Shown here piece after piece: positions 8,953-18,417 of a stretch of DNA of 64,000 nt. Below the pieces are notes generated by a model. It ran no database searches. It was not told the DNA's origin and saw nothing but the letters and a program-made list of their open reading frames with translations. This stretch comes from Marinigracilibium pacificum. Its GTDB lineage: Bacteria > Bacteroidota > Bacteroidia > Cytophagales > Cyclobacteriaceae. The position numbers were made by a program, and so were the translations under genes. The stretch lies in contig NZ_JABBNU010000004.1 of assembly GCF_012926615.1 (NCBI RefSeq), positions 62,001 to 126,000 on the forward strand. Reading direction: 5' to 3'. How positions within the stretch are numbered: position 1 is the stretch's first letter; each line of letters starts with the position of its first letter.

Positions 8953-10141
8953 TATCATAATAGTAGTCTTAGTTAGTTTAGTGATATTTCTGATTGGATT
9001 TAGTCTCTTAAATACAAGATATCACTGGAATGAAACATATAGTTGGGAAGGTGAAAACCCTTATGATCTTAAGCTATATAATGAATGGTTAACAACCCTT
9101 AATGATCATAATGTTGAGTATCTCAACTTAAAAAACGCTGAAAAATCCTTTAATGATAGTTCTGCATACCTAATTATAGGGAATTCTATTGCAGAGTCTA
9201 ACAAGCAGTTGCCAAAGTTATTTAATGCAGTAAATAATGGTGCTACGGCAATGATAGCAACATATGAAAATCCTTATGATATTCTAGATTCATTAGAATC
9301 TCATTTTGATAATGAAATTTATTATTATTCTTCAGAATCATTAAAACGATATGAAATATATAATAATAACCTCTCTGAGATTTTTGTAAGATATGATAAT
9401 TATGGTGATCCTCAATTTACCTCTGATTTGAGGTTACTTGAAGATTATGACACAGACTATGTTGATCCTCTATTATTTATAGAATCCTCACCTATAGCAT
9501 TTTCAGTTCAATTCGGTGAAGGGAGGTTTATATTTGTGAGTACTCCCCTGATCTTTACGAATTACTATTTGAGTCAAAAGAAATATAAATCAGTAAAATT
9601 CCTAACTGAAGAGCTAGATGGTAAAACCTTATATCTCGATAGATATTTTACCAACCTTTTCAAAAATGAGGATTATAGTGATGACACAGGTTTAAATGCA
9701 AGTCCGTTAAGCTTTGTGTTATCAAATAATCAACTGTCAGCAGCCTGGTACTTGTTTTTGGTTACTGCATTAATTTATTTATTGTATGTTTCTAAAAGGA
9801 AACAAAGGATTATACCTGTTATTCCTCAGAAAGAAAATCGTACACTAAGCCATATACAATTGGTTGGTGAGTTATACTTTCAGAAAGCTGATTCTTACTT
9901 AATTTATAAAAAGTTGAATAAGGTATTTCTGGAACACATCAGGTCAAAGTATAATTTGAATACATCTAATCTTGATGAGAAGTTTAAGGAAAAACTCTCA
10001 ATGAAATCAGGAGTTGATAAAAATTTGGTCAATAGCATATTTGATTTTATAAATAAATTCGATTACAAAAAATCTGTATCAGACGACGATCTGATGCGAC
10101 TATATAATTTAATACACACTTTTTATAATAAGGAATTGTAG
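8933..10141 (+). CDS. DUF4350 domain membrane protein
   Basis: 402 residues, starting 20 bp inside the DUF4129 gene. An N-terminal membrane helix (about 8-27) precedes a globular DUF4350 region (about 40-215) that resembles the GATase/IFT52-like fold and contains the expected GEGRFIFVSTPLIFTN segment. A second membrane helix (about 270-287, SAAWYLFLVTALIYLLYV) leads into a basic cytosolic tail of about 110 residues. In this gene neighbourhood the protein is thought to be part of a membrane assembly served by the MoxR ATPase; no enzymatic motif is visible. Confidence 0.8.
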   Translation: MRDNLVNIIIVVLVSLVIFLIGFSLLNTRYHWNETYSWEGENPYDLKLYNEWLTTLNDHNVEYLNLKNAEKSFNDSSAYLIIGNSIAESNKQLPKLFNAVNNGATAMIATYENPYDILDSLESHFDNEIYYYSSESLKRYEIYNNNLSEIFVRYDNYGDPQFTSDLRLLEDYDTDYVDPLLFIESSPIAFSVQFGEGRFIFVSTPLIFTNYYLSQKKYKSVKFLTEELDGKTLYLDRYFTNLFKNEDYSDDTGLNASPLSFVLSNNQLSAAWYLFLVTALIYLLYVSKRKQRIIPVIPQKENRTLSHIQLVGELYFQKADSYLIYKKLNKVFLEHIRSKYNLNTSNLDEKFKEKLSMKSGVDKNLVNSIFDFINKFDYKKSVSDDDLMRLYNLIHTFYNKEL

Positions 10142-10144
10142 AAA

Positions 10145-11158
10145 ATGGAAGAGAACAGAATTGAAGAAAATGATCAGGTTACTGGTGAGAACATTGATAA
10201 TAATGATGCGAAATATATTCAGCTAAGTGAAAAAGTTCAACTGTTAAAGAATGAGATTTCAAAATTAGTTGTAGGACAGGACGAACTAGTTGAATTATAT
10301 GTAGTAGCACTTTTCAGTAATGGTCACCTTCTACTTGAAGGATATCCGGGAATTGCAAAAACAATGAGTGCTAAAATGTTGTCAAAGACAATTGATGCCG
10401 AGTTTAGCCGTATTCAGTTCACGCCGGATTTAATGCCGTCAGATGTTATTGGAACATCTATTTTTAATATGGGCAAGTCGGAGTTTGAATTTAAGAAGGG
10501 ACCTCTATTTTCTCAGATAATATTAATTGATGAGATAAACCGTGCTCCGGCAAAAACCCAAGCTGCATTATTCGAAGTAATGGAGGAAAGACAAATTACG
10601 GTAGACGGCCATTCTTATAAAATGGAATTCCCATTTATGGTTTTGGCTACCCAAAACCCTATCGAACAGGAAGGAACATATAAATTACCAGAAGCACAAT
10701 TAGACAGGTTCCTTTTCAAAGTAAACATGACTTATCCTGGTCTTGAGGATGAGATTTCGATATTAAATAAGTTTAAAAATGATTTCAACAAAGAAGCAAA
10801 AACTAAGGTTGAAACAATTTTTAATAAATCCGAAATCAATGAATTTCAAAAGCTGGTTGAAGATGTGCATATCAAGGATCAACTGATAAATTATATTGCA
10901 ACAATTGTTTTTAACACACGAAACCATCATGATTTATATTTAGGAGCTTCTCCAAGAGCCTCTCTGGCAATATTAAAATCAGCTAAAGCTACTGCTGCAC
11001 TTAAAGGTAGAAGCTTTGTAATACCTGAGGATATAATGTATGTGGCACCTTTTGTTTTAAATCACAGAGTAGTATTAACACCTGAAAAGGAATTAGAAGG
11101 AACGGATTCTAAGGAAGTAATTAGAGGAATAGTTGAAGAAATTGAAGTTCCGAGATAA
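10145..11158 (+). CDS. MoxR family AAA+ ATPase
   Basis: 337-residue AAA+ chaperone of the MoxR/RavA clade. Walker A is GYPGIAKT (residues 66-73), Walker B is LIDEINRAPAK (Asp129-Glu130), sensor 1 is in ATQNPIEQEG and the arginine-finger region in LPEAQLDRF. The C-terminal lid has the GASPRAS sensor 2. MoxR ATPases remodel partner proteins, often ones with von Willebrand-like domains such as the DUF58 protein encoded next. It starts 3 bp after the DUF4350 stop codon and its own stop overlaps the DUF58 start (TAATG). Confidence 0.95.
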   Translation: MEENRIEENDQVTGENIDNNDAKYIQLSEKVQLLKNEISKLVVGQDELVELYVVALFSNGHLLLEGYPGIAKTMSAKMLSKTIDAEFSRIQFTPDLMPSDVIGTSIFNMGKSEFEFKKGPLFSQIILIDEINRAPAKTQAALFEVMEERQITVDGHSYKMEFPFMVLATQNPIEQEGTYKLPEAQLDRFLFKVNMTYPGLEDEISILNKFKNDFNKEAKTKVETIFNKSEINEFQKLVEDVHIKDQLINYIATIVFNTRNHHDLYLGASPRASLAILKSAKATAALKGRSFVIPEDIMYVAPFVLNHRVVLTPEKELEGTDSKEVIRGIVEEIEVPR

Positions 11159-12492
11159 TGTCCATTAAGAAGCTATATATAAATCCACCTTTTTATTTAC
11201 TGTTACTTGGTATAACAGGAGTATTCTTTTTGTCCTTTTTTTATCCTGGCATATATCAATATGGGTTTATTCTTTTAGGATTGTTTTTGGTTACCTGTAT
11301 TGTTGATGCCGTGTTATTATTTACATGGTATAAGGATCAATATTTTGAAGGACGAAGATCACATGCAAAAGTGTTTTCTTTAGGAAACAATAATAAAGTA
11401 AGAATTCACCTGATTAAAACTACTGCTAGAAGTATTAGTGGGTATTTTATTGATGAAATCCCGGTAAAATGCCAGGTTAGAGATATTCAATTTCAATTTG
11501 ATTTTGAGGAGAAGGATCATCTTACAAAGTCTTATTCGCTTCATATAGTTGAAAGAGGCAAATATGAATATGGAGATATTCAGCTTTTTGTAAATAGTCC
11601 TTTGAAAATATTTACCAAGCGAATTACCATTTTGCATAGTGAGACAGTTCCTGCCTACCCTTCTGTTCTTGATTTAAAGAAATACAATTTATATTCAATC
11701 CAATCATTGATGATGTATGAAGGGATAAAACGTATTAGAAGGATTGGACAGAGTACTGAGTTTGAGCAGATCAAAGACTATGTTCAGGGAGATGAAATAA
11801 AAAAGATCAATTGGAAGGCTACCGGACGTACCGGTAAACTAAAAGTCAATCATTATGAAGAAGAGAAGTCTCAACAGATTTACTCTATAATAGATACATC
11901 CAGAGCGATGTATATGCCTTTTAATAAGATGTCATTGACTGATTACGCTGTAAATGCATCTTTAATATTATCGAATGCGGCTATTCAAAAAAATGATAAG
12001 GCTGGATTGATGACTTTTTCGGCACATCAAGGTATTGCTGTAAAGTCTGATAAGAACCCTTTACAATTGAAAAGGATCAACGAAGCACTGTATTCCCTTG
12101 AACAAGATACAACAGAGGCAGATTTTGAAATGCTTTATCAAAATGTAAGAAAATTAATAAAGCATCGTAGTATGCTCATGCTGTATACCAATTTTGAAAG
12201 TAAGTATACCATTGAAAGAGTACTGCCTGTATTAAGGAAACTTTCAAAATTACATTTATTGGTTGTGGTGATTTTTGAAAATGAAGAAACTACTAAATAT
12301 GCATCTGAAAGTGCAGAAACACTTAGAGATGTTTATTATAAAGTAGTTGCGGGCGAATTAGCCATGGAAAAGAAGTTAATGATAAAAGAACTTCAAAACC
12401 TGGGGATTCAAACACTTTATACCACCCCACAAAACCTGAGTATCAATACATTAAATAAATACCTTGAAATGAAAGCCAGAGGGCTCATCTAA
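11158..12492 (+). CDS. DUF58 domain protein (vWA-like partner of MoxR)
   Basis: 444 residues. Two hydrophobic helices at the N-terminus (about 10-60) anchor it; a beta-rich region follows, then the DUF58 signature FEQIKDYVQGDEIKKINWKA and a vWA-like domain with SIIDTSRAM in place of the canonical DxSxS metal site. The start codon overlaps the moxR-like stop by one base, so translation is coupled. DUF58 proteins are the usual substrate or adaptor of MoxR ATPases. This is the last gene of the operon; a weak short hairpin (TCCTG / CAGGA) downstream may end transcription. Confidence 0.9.
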   Translation: MSIKKLYINPPFYLLLLGITGVFFLSFFYPGIYQYGFILLGLFLVTCIVDAVLLFTWYKDQYFEGRRSHAKVFSLGNNNKVRIHLIKTTARSISGYFIDEIPVKCQVRDIQFQFDFEEKDHLTKSYSLHIVERGKYEYGDIQLFVNSPLKIFTKRITILHSETVPAYPSVLDLKKYNLYSIQSLMMYEGIKRIRRIGQSTEFEQIKDYVQGDEIKKINWKATGRTGKLKVNHYEEEKSQQIYSIIDTSRAMYMPFNKMSLTDYAVNASLILSNAAIQKNDKAGLMTFSAHQGIAVKSDKNPLQLKRINEALYSLEQDTTEADFEMLYQNVRKLIKHRSMLMLYTNFESKYTIERVLPVLRKLSKLHLLVVVIFENEETTKYASESAETLRDVYYKVVAGELAMEKKLMIKELQNLGIQTLYTTPQNLSINTLNKYLEMKARGLI

Positions 12493-12591
12493 TTTTAGTG
12501 AAAATAAAGGTGGCTTGAAAATGGCAAAAAATGATCCTGTTTCTTATTTTCAGGACAATTTTTTTCGAAAAAAAACTAAAAACCTAAACTG

Positions 12592-14271
12592 ATGCAAGAG
12601 TTAAATTCTTTTTTGGAAATGATTAACAGTTTTGTTGGAGAGGCAGATTGGTTTCTGTTTCTACTTCTTGGAACAGGATTGTTTTTCACTATTTACTTAG
12701 GATTTCCACAAATAAAGTACTTCAGACATGCTATTAATGTCGTAATGGGTAAGTACGACAAAAAAGGTGAAGCTGGAGATGCTTCCCACTTCCAGGCTTT
12801 AACTACAGCATTATCAGGAACAGTCGGAACAGGTAACATTGGAGGGGTAGCCTTAGCACTACATATTGGTGGCCCAGCAGCATTATTCTGGATGCTCGTT
12901 ACTGCTTTTTTTGGTATGACTACTAAATTTGTCGAAGTTACTTTATCACATAAGTACAGAGAAAAGACAGCTGATGGTACAATGGCAGGTGGTCCAATGT
13001 ATTATATGAAACATGCTAATTTTAAATTGTTTAATATAAACTTTAACCCTGTAAGCCGGGTTTTAGCTGTTGTTTTTGCTTTGGCAACGATATTATCTTC
13101 CTTTGGAACAGGTAATATGCCACAAATCAATAATATAGCATCATCAATTAAAACTACATTTGATATTGATCCATTAATTACCGGGTCAATACTAAGTGTT
13201 CTTTTAGCACTAGTAATTATTGGAGGTATCAAAAGAATTGTAAAAGTAACTGAGAAACTAGTTCCTTCGATGGCAATTATTTATTTCATTGGTGCTTTTA
13301 GTGTTATCTTCTATAACTTTGAAAATATACTTCCTTCTTTAGCTTCTATTTTTACGAATGCATTTACAGGTACTGCAGTAACGGGAGGATTCCTTGGTGC
13401 CGGATTTAAGTTTGCTTTTAATAATGGTGTTGCAAGAGGATTATTTTCAAACGAAGCTGGTCAAGGTAGTGCGCCAATTGCTCACGCAGCAGCAAGAACT
13501 GAAGAGCCTGTTTCTGAAGGCATGGTTGCTATTTTGGAACCTTTTATTGATACAATTATTATCTGTACAATTACCGGCCTTGTTCTTTTAACATCAGGTG
13601 CGTGGAACCAAAAGTTCCAGAATGAATTTGATATAACTGATATTGAGGTTATTGATAGAGTAATGGAAGAAAATCCTGAAAACCAGAGAGCAATTTTCCG
13701 TCATCTGGAAGAAAGGGAACTACTTAATCATTACACTGGAGATCTGAAAATTGAAGAAGGTAAATTTGTTGATGATGTTACTGTTATTCATGCGAGATCT
13801 TTTGCTGAAAATGTATTTGTAACCAAGGATGGTGAGCCTTATACCGGAATAATTCCAGCTAATAAAGGAGATCTTTCAGTTCCTGATGGAATTGCAATTA
13901 CCGGAAAGTCTTTGATTCACTCAGCACCATTAACTACTGAAGCTTTTAGATTAGGATTCTTAGGCGACTGGGGTAAATATATTGTATCATTGGGTATGCT
14001 ATTATTCGCATTTTCAACAGCAATTTCCTGGTCTTATTATGGAGATAGAGCTACAACATTCCTTTTTGGCAATAAGTATGTGATTATTTATAGAGTATTC
14101 TATGTAGTTGCTTTCTTTATAGCGGCCTTTGTAGAAGCAAAAATAATCTGGACAATAGCTGGAATCACTATTGCTTTAATGACTCTTCCAAACTTAATCG
14201 GTCTAGCATTATTGCATAAAGAAATGAAATCAACAGTAAATGATTACTGGACGAAATTTAAGAGCAAATAA
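12592..14271 (+). CDS. Sodium:alanine symporter (AGCS family) with large insertion
   Basis: 559-residue inner-membrane amino-acid:cation symporter. The AGCS signature [15 protein letters not shown] lies at about residues 77-91 and the C-terminal [16 protein letters not shown] motif is intact. Family members are usually about 450-480 residues; the extra length is one block of roughly 105 hydrophilic residues (about 338-443) between the helices ending in LLTSGAW and starting at APLTTEAF. The insertion contains an [14 protein letters not shown] helix-like part and a beta-rich part with a glycine/proline turn, and lies in a non-membrane loop. Substrate probably alanine or glycine. A terminator follows 25 bp after the stop. 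Confidence 0.9.
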   Translation: MQELNSFLEMINSFVGEADWFLFLLLGTGLFFTIYLGFPQIKYFRHAINVVMGKYDKKGEAGDASHFQALTTALSGTVGTGNIGGVALALHIGGPAALFWMLVTAFFGMTTKFVEVTLSHKYREKTADGTMAGGPMYYMKHANFKLFNINFNPVSRVLAVVFALATILSSFGTGNMPQINNIASSIKTTFDIDPLITGSILSVLLALVIIGGIKRIVKVTEKLVPSMAIIYFIGAFSVIFYNFENILPSLASIFTNAFTGTAVTGGFLGAGFKFAFNNGVARGLFSNEAGQGSAPIAHAAARTEEPVSEGMVAILEPFIDTIIICTITGLVLLTSGAWNQKFQNEFDITDIEVIDRVMEENPENQRAIFRHLEERELLNHYTGDLKIEEGKFVDDVTVIHARSFAENVFVTKDGEPYTGIIPANKGDLSVPDGIAITGKSLIHSAPLTTEAFRLGFLGDWGKYIVSLGMLLFAFSTAISWSYYGDRATTFLFGNKYVIIYRVFYVVAFFIAAFVEAKIIWTIAGITIALMTLPNLIGLALLHKEMKSTVNDYWTKFKSK

Positions 14272-14296
14272 TTAGCCTTAATTAAACCTAAACCTT

Positions 14297-14327
14297 AAAA
14301 GTGGTTCCTTTTTGGTACCACTTTTTA
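14297..14327 (+). terminator. Intrinsic terminator after the AGCS symporter
   Basis: A 12-position stem with one mismatch (AAAAGTGGTTCC / GGTACCACTTTT) has a five-T loop and a following T-run. Confidence 0.8.
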
Positions 14328-14451
14328 TTTTTTCAGATTTCAAGGGTTACATTTTTACAGTAAAAAGTATAAATATTTGAATATTAGTTAGTTTGCAAGT
14401 TGATAAACTACTAGTTTTTTTAGGTGAACAGCTTAAAATCATCGATAAAAA

Positions 14452-14481
14452 TTGACATTTGATTATTTTTGATTTACTTTG
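14452..14481 (+). promoter_or_regulatory. Candidate Bacteroidota promoter for the exported-protein cluster
   Basis: TTG at 14452-14454 and TTACTTTG at 14474-14481 (7 of 8 match to TAnnTTTG) are separated by 19 bases, the same geometry as the tRNA promoters in this window. The ATG is 59 bases downstream of the -7 box. Confidence 0.5.
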
Positions 14482-14539
14482 TAATCCGATTTTTTATAAA
14501 CTGATGACAAATAATTGCTTACATATTGCGAAAATTAAA

Positions 14540-15169
14540 ATGAACCACATGGTCATGCTATGTAGTTTATTTTTATTTCTATTTGTGAGCACCACAGTGT
14601 TTGGTCAACAGTATGCATACATTCCGGCTACGAATGTTTCACTAACAACAAGTGAAGAAATTAATGAAGCCAGAGCTGATCTTCAGTCACTTTTATACCA
14701 TAGAGATAAATATGATTTGGAGATTCAGGTAAGGGAAATCAATCGGGTTAAGGAACTAGGGCTTAATGATGCTGTTGTGACTAACCTAATAGAGACGCTT
14801 GAAAGTTTAATTGCAAAAGAGAGTGTAAACTTACCTGAGAAATCTAGTTCTAAAAATAATTTATCGTTCGTAAAATCGTTCAATAAAGAATTTGCTTTGA
14901 TAATTGATGACATTGCAAAAGCAAAGGATTACGATTCAGCCAATGTAAAGATAAATGAAGCACTATCCTTTTTTGCAGATCAAAATGTGACTGTTTTGGT
15001 TGATTTTGCCTCTGCTGGTGAAGATCCTGTTTACGAAAGACCTCAAACTATTTACGAATTTCTAGAGTATTGTAAGTTTGTAAAGCAGACTAACTTCATA
15101 GTTTCAGATGTGGTCTTGCAGGAAGAAAATAAAATTGAAAGATTAATTCTACGTAAAATTTATCATTAA
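14540..15169 (+). CDS. Exported hypothetical protein
   Basis: 209 residues from the ATG at 14540, chosen because it gives a clean signal peptide (MNHMVMLCSLFLFLFVSTTVFGQ). The mature part is mostly helical at first (residues about 35-85, two charged amphipathic helices), then a compact region ending in TNFIVSDVVLQEENKIERLILRKIYH. I do not recognise the family. It is the first of three exported proteins encoded in a row on this strand, and its C-terminal motif LRKIYH resembles the LLKNIYHE end of the next protein, which may reflect a common interaction module (inference). Confidence 0.65.
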   Translation: MNHMVMLCSLFLFLFVSTTVFGQQYAYIPATNVSLTTSEEINEARADLQSLLYHRDKYDLEIQVREINRVKELGLNDAVVTNLIETLESLIAKESVNLPEKSSSKNNLSFVKSFNKEFALIIDDIAKAKDYDSANVKINEALSFFADQNVTVLVDFASAGEDPVYERPQTIYEFLEYCKFVKQTNFIVSDVVLQEENKIERLILRKIYH

Positions 15170-15225
15170 TCTTTCTTCTGTCTTTTTTCCATCGAATATT
15201 TATTCTTATTTATTCTGTTTTTTTG

Positions 15226-15233
15226 TAGGTTTG
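15226..15233 (+). promoter_or_regulatory. Candidate -7 box TAGGTTTG
   Basis: An exact TAnnTTTG match 106 bases upstream of the next ATG. A good -33 TTG at the expected distance is absent (TTC at 15203-15205), so the call is tentative. Confidence 0.35.
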
Positions 15234-15339
15234 ATACCGGAAGTTTTTATTTTTATAAAACTGTTAAGTACGATTACCTATTATTTTTTTGTATCCGTTT
15301 GAAATCGGATATTTAAGATGTGAAAATTATGTAAGTCGA

Positions 15340-16161
15340 ATGAGGAAGTTATTTTTTTCAATTTTTATCGCTTCAATGCCATTTTTTGTAGTTCAGGCCC
15401 AAGTGGGCAGTGACTTTGCTGACAAAGAAGTGTTAGTGGCTTCAACCAAACAGGTAAACCAGTTTTTTAGAAGGTTTAACCTTGAAGAGGATTGGCAGGG
15501 CAACAGGCTACGAAAAGACGATCCATTATATCGAAATAATGAGCTTAGAAAAAAGACTATTGCTCAATTATTTGATATGAGTAATTCAGGGATAAGCAAT
15601 GATATGAAAAGGCAGTTTATAGAGGATGTTACTAATCCTTCATCTGCTAATTATCTGTATTTCTGGGAAGGTGAATGGTTTGCTGAAGCTCATTGTAAAT
15701 TCATGTATAACGGAAAGGTTGAGGATGCCATTTTATACATGAAACTTGAAGAGGAAAATAAAGGTATTAAATGGGTAATCAGTGATATCTATTTTGAGCC
15801 TTTTTTCAAAATCTTTGACAAAGACCCAAATATTCAGAAGAAATATTTGCACCCTATGAGTCATGAACTTGATTTCATGAATTTAAAGAAAAATTTAAAG
15901 GAAGAAGAGGAACAGGATTTAGCTGGAAACTCTTACAAACCTCATTATTTGACTGTATTTTTCTACGAGTTAAAAAAAGGTAATCTTAAGTTTCTTTATA
16001 CAACACAGACATTTTATCATTTTTTCCAGGTTGATAACTGGTATTTCAAATTAGAAGAATTTAATCGAAGTACATATAACAGTGGATGGCTTATTGCTGA
16101 CTTATTGAAAATTTCAAGATCACAAAAAGACATGCTACTAAAGAATATCTATCATGAATAG
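15340..16161 (+). CDS. Exported hypothetical protein
   Basis: 273 residues from the ATG at 15340 (MRKLFFSIFIASMPFFVVQAQ signal peptide); a TTG further upstream would only add a non-signal extension. The mature protein has a helical N-terminal part and two beta-rich halves, each with the pattern aromatic-W followed by a short strand (YFWEGEWFAEAHCKF and FFQVDNWYFKLEEF), reminiscent of NTF2-like or DUF-type ligand folds, but I cannot name a family. It overlaps the leucine-rich-repeat gene by 8 bp, so the two are translated from one mRNA and probably act together. Confidence 0.65.
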   Translation: MRKLFFSIFIASMPFFVVQAQVGSDFADKEVLVASTKQVNQFFRRFNLEEDWQGNRLRKDDPLYRNNELRKKTIAQLFDMSNSGISNDMKRQFIEDVTNPSSANYLYFWEGEWFAEAHCKFMYNGKVEDAILYMKLEEENKGIKWVISDIYFEPFFKIFDKDPNIQKKYLHPMSHELDFMNLKKNLKEEEEQDLAGNSYKPHYLTVFFYELKKGNLKFLYTTQTFYHFFQVDNWYFKLEEFNRSTYNSGWLIADLLKISRSQKDMLLKNIYHE

Positions 16162-18271
16162 TAGAAATTCAATTATTGTATACCTTTTAATATTTACCTT
16201 GGCATTCACTTCAGGAAGTGTTTATGCCCAAGGAAATATGTCGGTAAAACAACAAAATGAGAACAAGCAGCGTGTTGAAGGGCTTGTTTCATTTTTAGAG
16301 TATTTATTTAATACACTTGGAGGAGATCGCGCAACAGTTCGTGAAAAACAGATTATTACTGATCAAAGTTACCTGAAAGTATTTAAGGATGCTGAGGTAC
16401 AAATTGAGGATGATCTTGATGAAGAAAGAAGCTCTGCTATTAACAAGGATGTTCAAGATTATTTGAAGGATATTGACTTTTTCTTTCAAAAAGTAAATTT
16501 TGAATTACAAATAAAAAATATATCTCTGATCAATTCAAAGAAAGGGCTATATACTTATAAAGTAACATTGGTAAGAAGAATGAATGGTACCAATGTTAAA
16601 GGTGAAAAAGTAAGCTCTGATAAAATCAGATATATTGAGGTTAATCTTGATGAGGCAAAAGATGACTTGAAAGTCGTTAGTATGTACTCTACTGATATTT
16701 CTGAATCTGAGATTAATCAGTGGTGGTCAAAAATTCCGGATGAGTGGAAAATTGTATTTCTTGATGAAGTTGGTAGTGATGCCAAACTAGACTTTAGCCT
16801 TCTGAAAAGAATAGCAAATATTGATAAGATTGATATTTCAAATAATAAAAATATTAAATCTTTAAAGCCATTAGAAACTCTTATTAACCTTAAAGAGATC
16901 AACATGGCTCATACTGAGATTACGTCTCTAAAGGGTATTCAAGATCTTAAATTTATTGAAGTAATCGATATTTCAGACACTGATATTGCTGATATAGATG
17001 AATTAACAGGAATGGAGAACCTTAGGCTAATGTTTGTTCAAAACTCATTGGTTTCAGATCTTACTCCTCTTTCTGCTTCAAAAAATTTACAAAAGATTTA
17101 TTGTGATAATACTCCGATAAGCCCAAAAGCAGCAGAAACATTTCAGAAGTCTGTTCCAAACTGTAAGGTTATTTTTGATAGAGTAAACCTTGCTGAATGG
17201 TGGGGTAATTTATCTATCGAATGGAAAAAGATGTTCTCAAGAATTATTGGAAAAACCAAGATGGAGAGAAATGATCTTTTGAAAATATTGAACCTTCAGG
17301 CTATCAATATCTCTGATGATAAAACAATTACTACATTAGACCCAATCAAAGATTTTAAAGATCTTAAAGAAATTAAGGCGTCTAATACCGGTATTAATAG
17401 CATACAGGCTCTTGCTGATATGCAAAACCTTGAAGTTTTAGATATTAGTTATACTCAGGTTAGTGACCTCTCTCCTATTGCTAATCACAAGAATATTTCA
17501 AAATTGAATTTTGAAAAGACTAGAATCAGTTCACTTGATGTAATTAAGGGATATAAGAAGATTACATATTTGAACTGTGAGGAAACTGATATTCCTGAAA
17601 AGGAAATAGAAGAGTATATTTCGAACAATCCTAAAATTCAGGTAATTTATAAGGCTATTCCGTTTACAATCTGGTGGATTAACTTGTCTCCAGCATGGCA
17701 GTCAGCATTTAAGGATGCACTTAAGATGAATGCCAATGATGTATTAACAGTTGAGCAGCTTCATGATTTGGTTTTTATAAAACAGTTAGATTTATCTAAT
17801 AATCCAAAACTTGAATCCCTTGAGCCATTAACTATTTTTAAGAATCTTAGAAAGTTAAATGTTAGTAATAGTAGAATTTCTTCTCTTGACCCAATAAAGA
17901 GCTTAAACACTTTAGAGTGGGTTGATGCTAGTAAGAATCCTATTTCAACTATCGAGACTCTTGAGTCATTACAAAACCTGAGATATTTTAATATCGAGTT
18001 CACACAGGTTGAAGATGCATCTGTAGTAGCAAATTGGCAGGAACTTAAAGAATTGAAAATTTCTGCAACTTATATAAGGTCTCTTAAGCCAGTCGGTAGA
18101 ATTGTTCATTTAGAAAAAGTCGAATTCTATAACACAGATGTTAAAGACATCGGACCGGTATTAGGATTGAATTATCTTAAAAAACTGGTCTGTTACAATA
18201 CCAAGATATCTAAAAAGGATATAGATACTTTTAGAAATCTTAACGAGGGTTGTGAAGTAGTTTATTACTAA
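16154..18271 (+). CDS. Exported leucine-rich-repeat protein with three repeated modules
   Basis: 705 residues with a signal peptide (cleavage near VYAQ, residue 25). After an N-terminal domain (about 30-185, containing KDVQDYLKDIDFFF) come three homologous modules. Each starts with a WW-x(6-7)-W-x(3)-F motif (Trp pairs at 190-191, 349-350 and 507-508, i.e. 158-159 residues apart). Each continues with several 22-23-residue repeats of the form L.eLkeInas.T.IsSLdpi, as in short bacterial LRRs, and closes with a cap such as CDNTPISPKAAETFQ or CYNTKISKKDIDTFR followed by C.V-Y. LRR solenoids bind proteins or peptides; here the location is periplasm or cell surface. No sorting domain is visible. 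Partner unknown; the two preceding exported proteins are candidates. Confidence 0.85.
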   Translation: MNSRNSIIVYLLIFTLAFTSGSVYAQGNMSVKQQNENKQRVEGLVSFLEYLFNTLGGDRATVREKQIITDQSYLKVFKDAEVQIEDDLDEERSSAINKDVQDYLKDIDFFFQKVNFELQIKNISLINSKKGLYTYKVTLVRRMNGTNVKGEKVSSDKIRYIEVNLDEAKDDLKVVSMYSTDISESEINQWWSKIPDEWKIVFLDEVGSDAKLDFSLLKRIANIDKIDISNNKNIKSLKPLETLINLKEINMAHTEITSLKGIQDLKFIEVIDISDTDIADIDELTGMENLRLMFVQNSLVSDLTPLSASKNLQKIYCDNTPISPKAAETFQKSVPNCKVIFDRVNLAEWWGNLSIEWKKMFSRIIGKTKMERNDLLKILNLQAINISDDKTITTLDPIKDFKDLKEIKASNTGINSIQALADMQNLEVLDISYTQVSDLSPIANHKNISKLNFEKTRISSLDVIKGYKKITYLNCEETDIPEKEIEEYISNNPKIQVIYKAIPFTIWWINLSPAWQSAFKDALKMNANDVLTVEQLHDLVFIKQLDLSNNPKLESLEPLTIFKNLRKLNVSNSRISSLDPIKSLNTLEWVDASKNPISTIETLESLQNLRYFNIEFTQVEDASVVANWQELKELKISATYIRSLKPVGRIVHLEKVEFYNTDVKDIGPVLGLNYLKKLVCYNTKISKKDIDTFRNLNEGCEVVYY

Positions 18272-18295
18272 AATTCAAATCCGATATAAAATATT

Positions 18296-18327
18296 AGCCG
18301 GGATGAAATACATTCCGGCTTTTTTTA
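18296..18327 (+). terminator. Intrinsic terminator after the LRR gene
   Basis: A 10-bp stem (AGCCGGGATG / CATTCCGGCT, one G-T pair, loop AAATA) is followed by seven T. Confidence 0.9.
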
Positions 18328-18389
18328 TTAGATAAAGTGTAACTCTTGAAGTGAAATTAAGGTTAAATGGTTAGTCAGGAAAAAATTTG

Positions 18390-18397
18390 TAATTTTG
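18390..18397 (+). promoter_or_regulatory. Candidate -7 box TAATTTTG of mnmA
   Basis: An exact TAnnTTTG match 20 bases upstream of the GTG start of mnmA, after the LRR terminator. The -33 element is weak (no TTG at the right distance). Confidence 0.5.
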
Positions 18398-18417
18398 TCT
18401 CTTTAATCAAATAAGTT

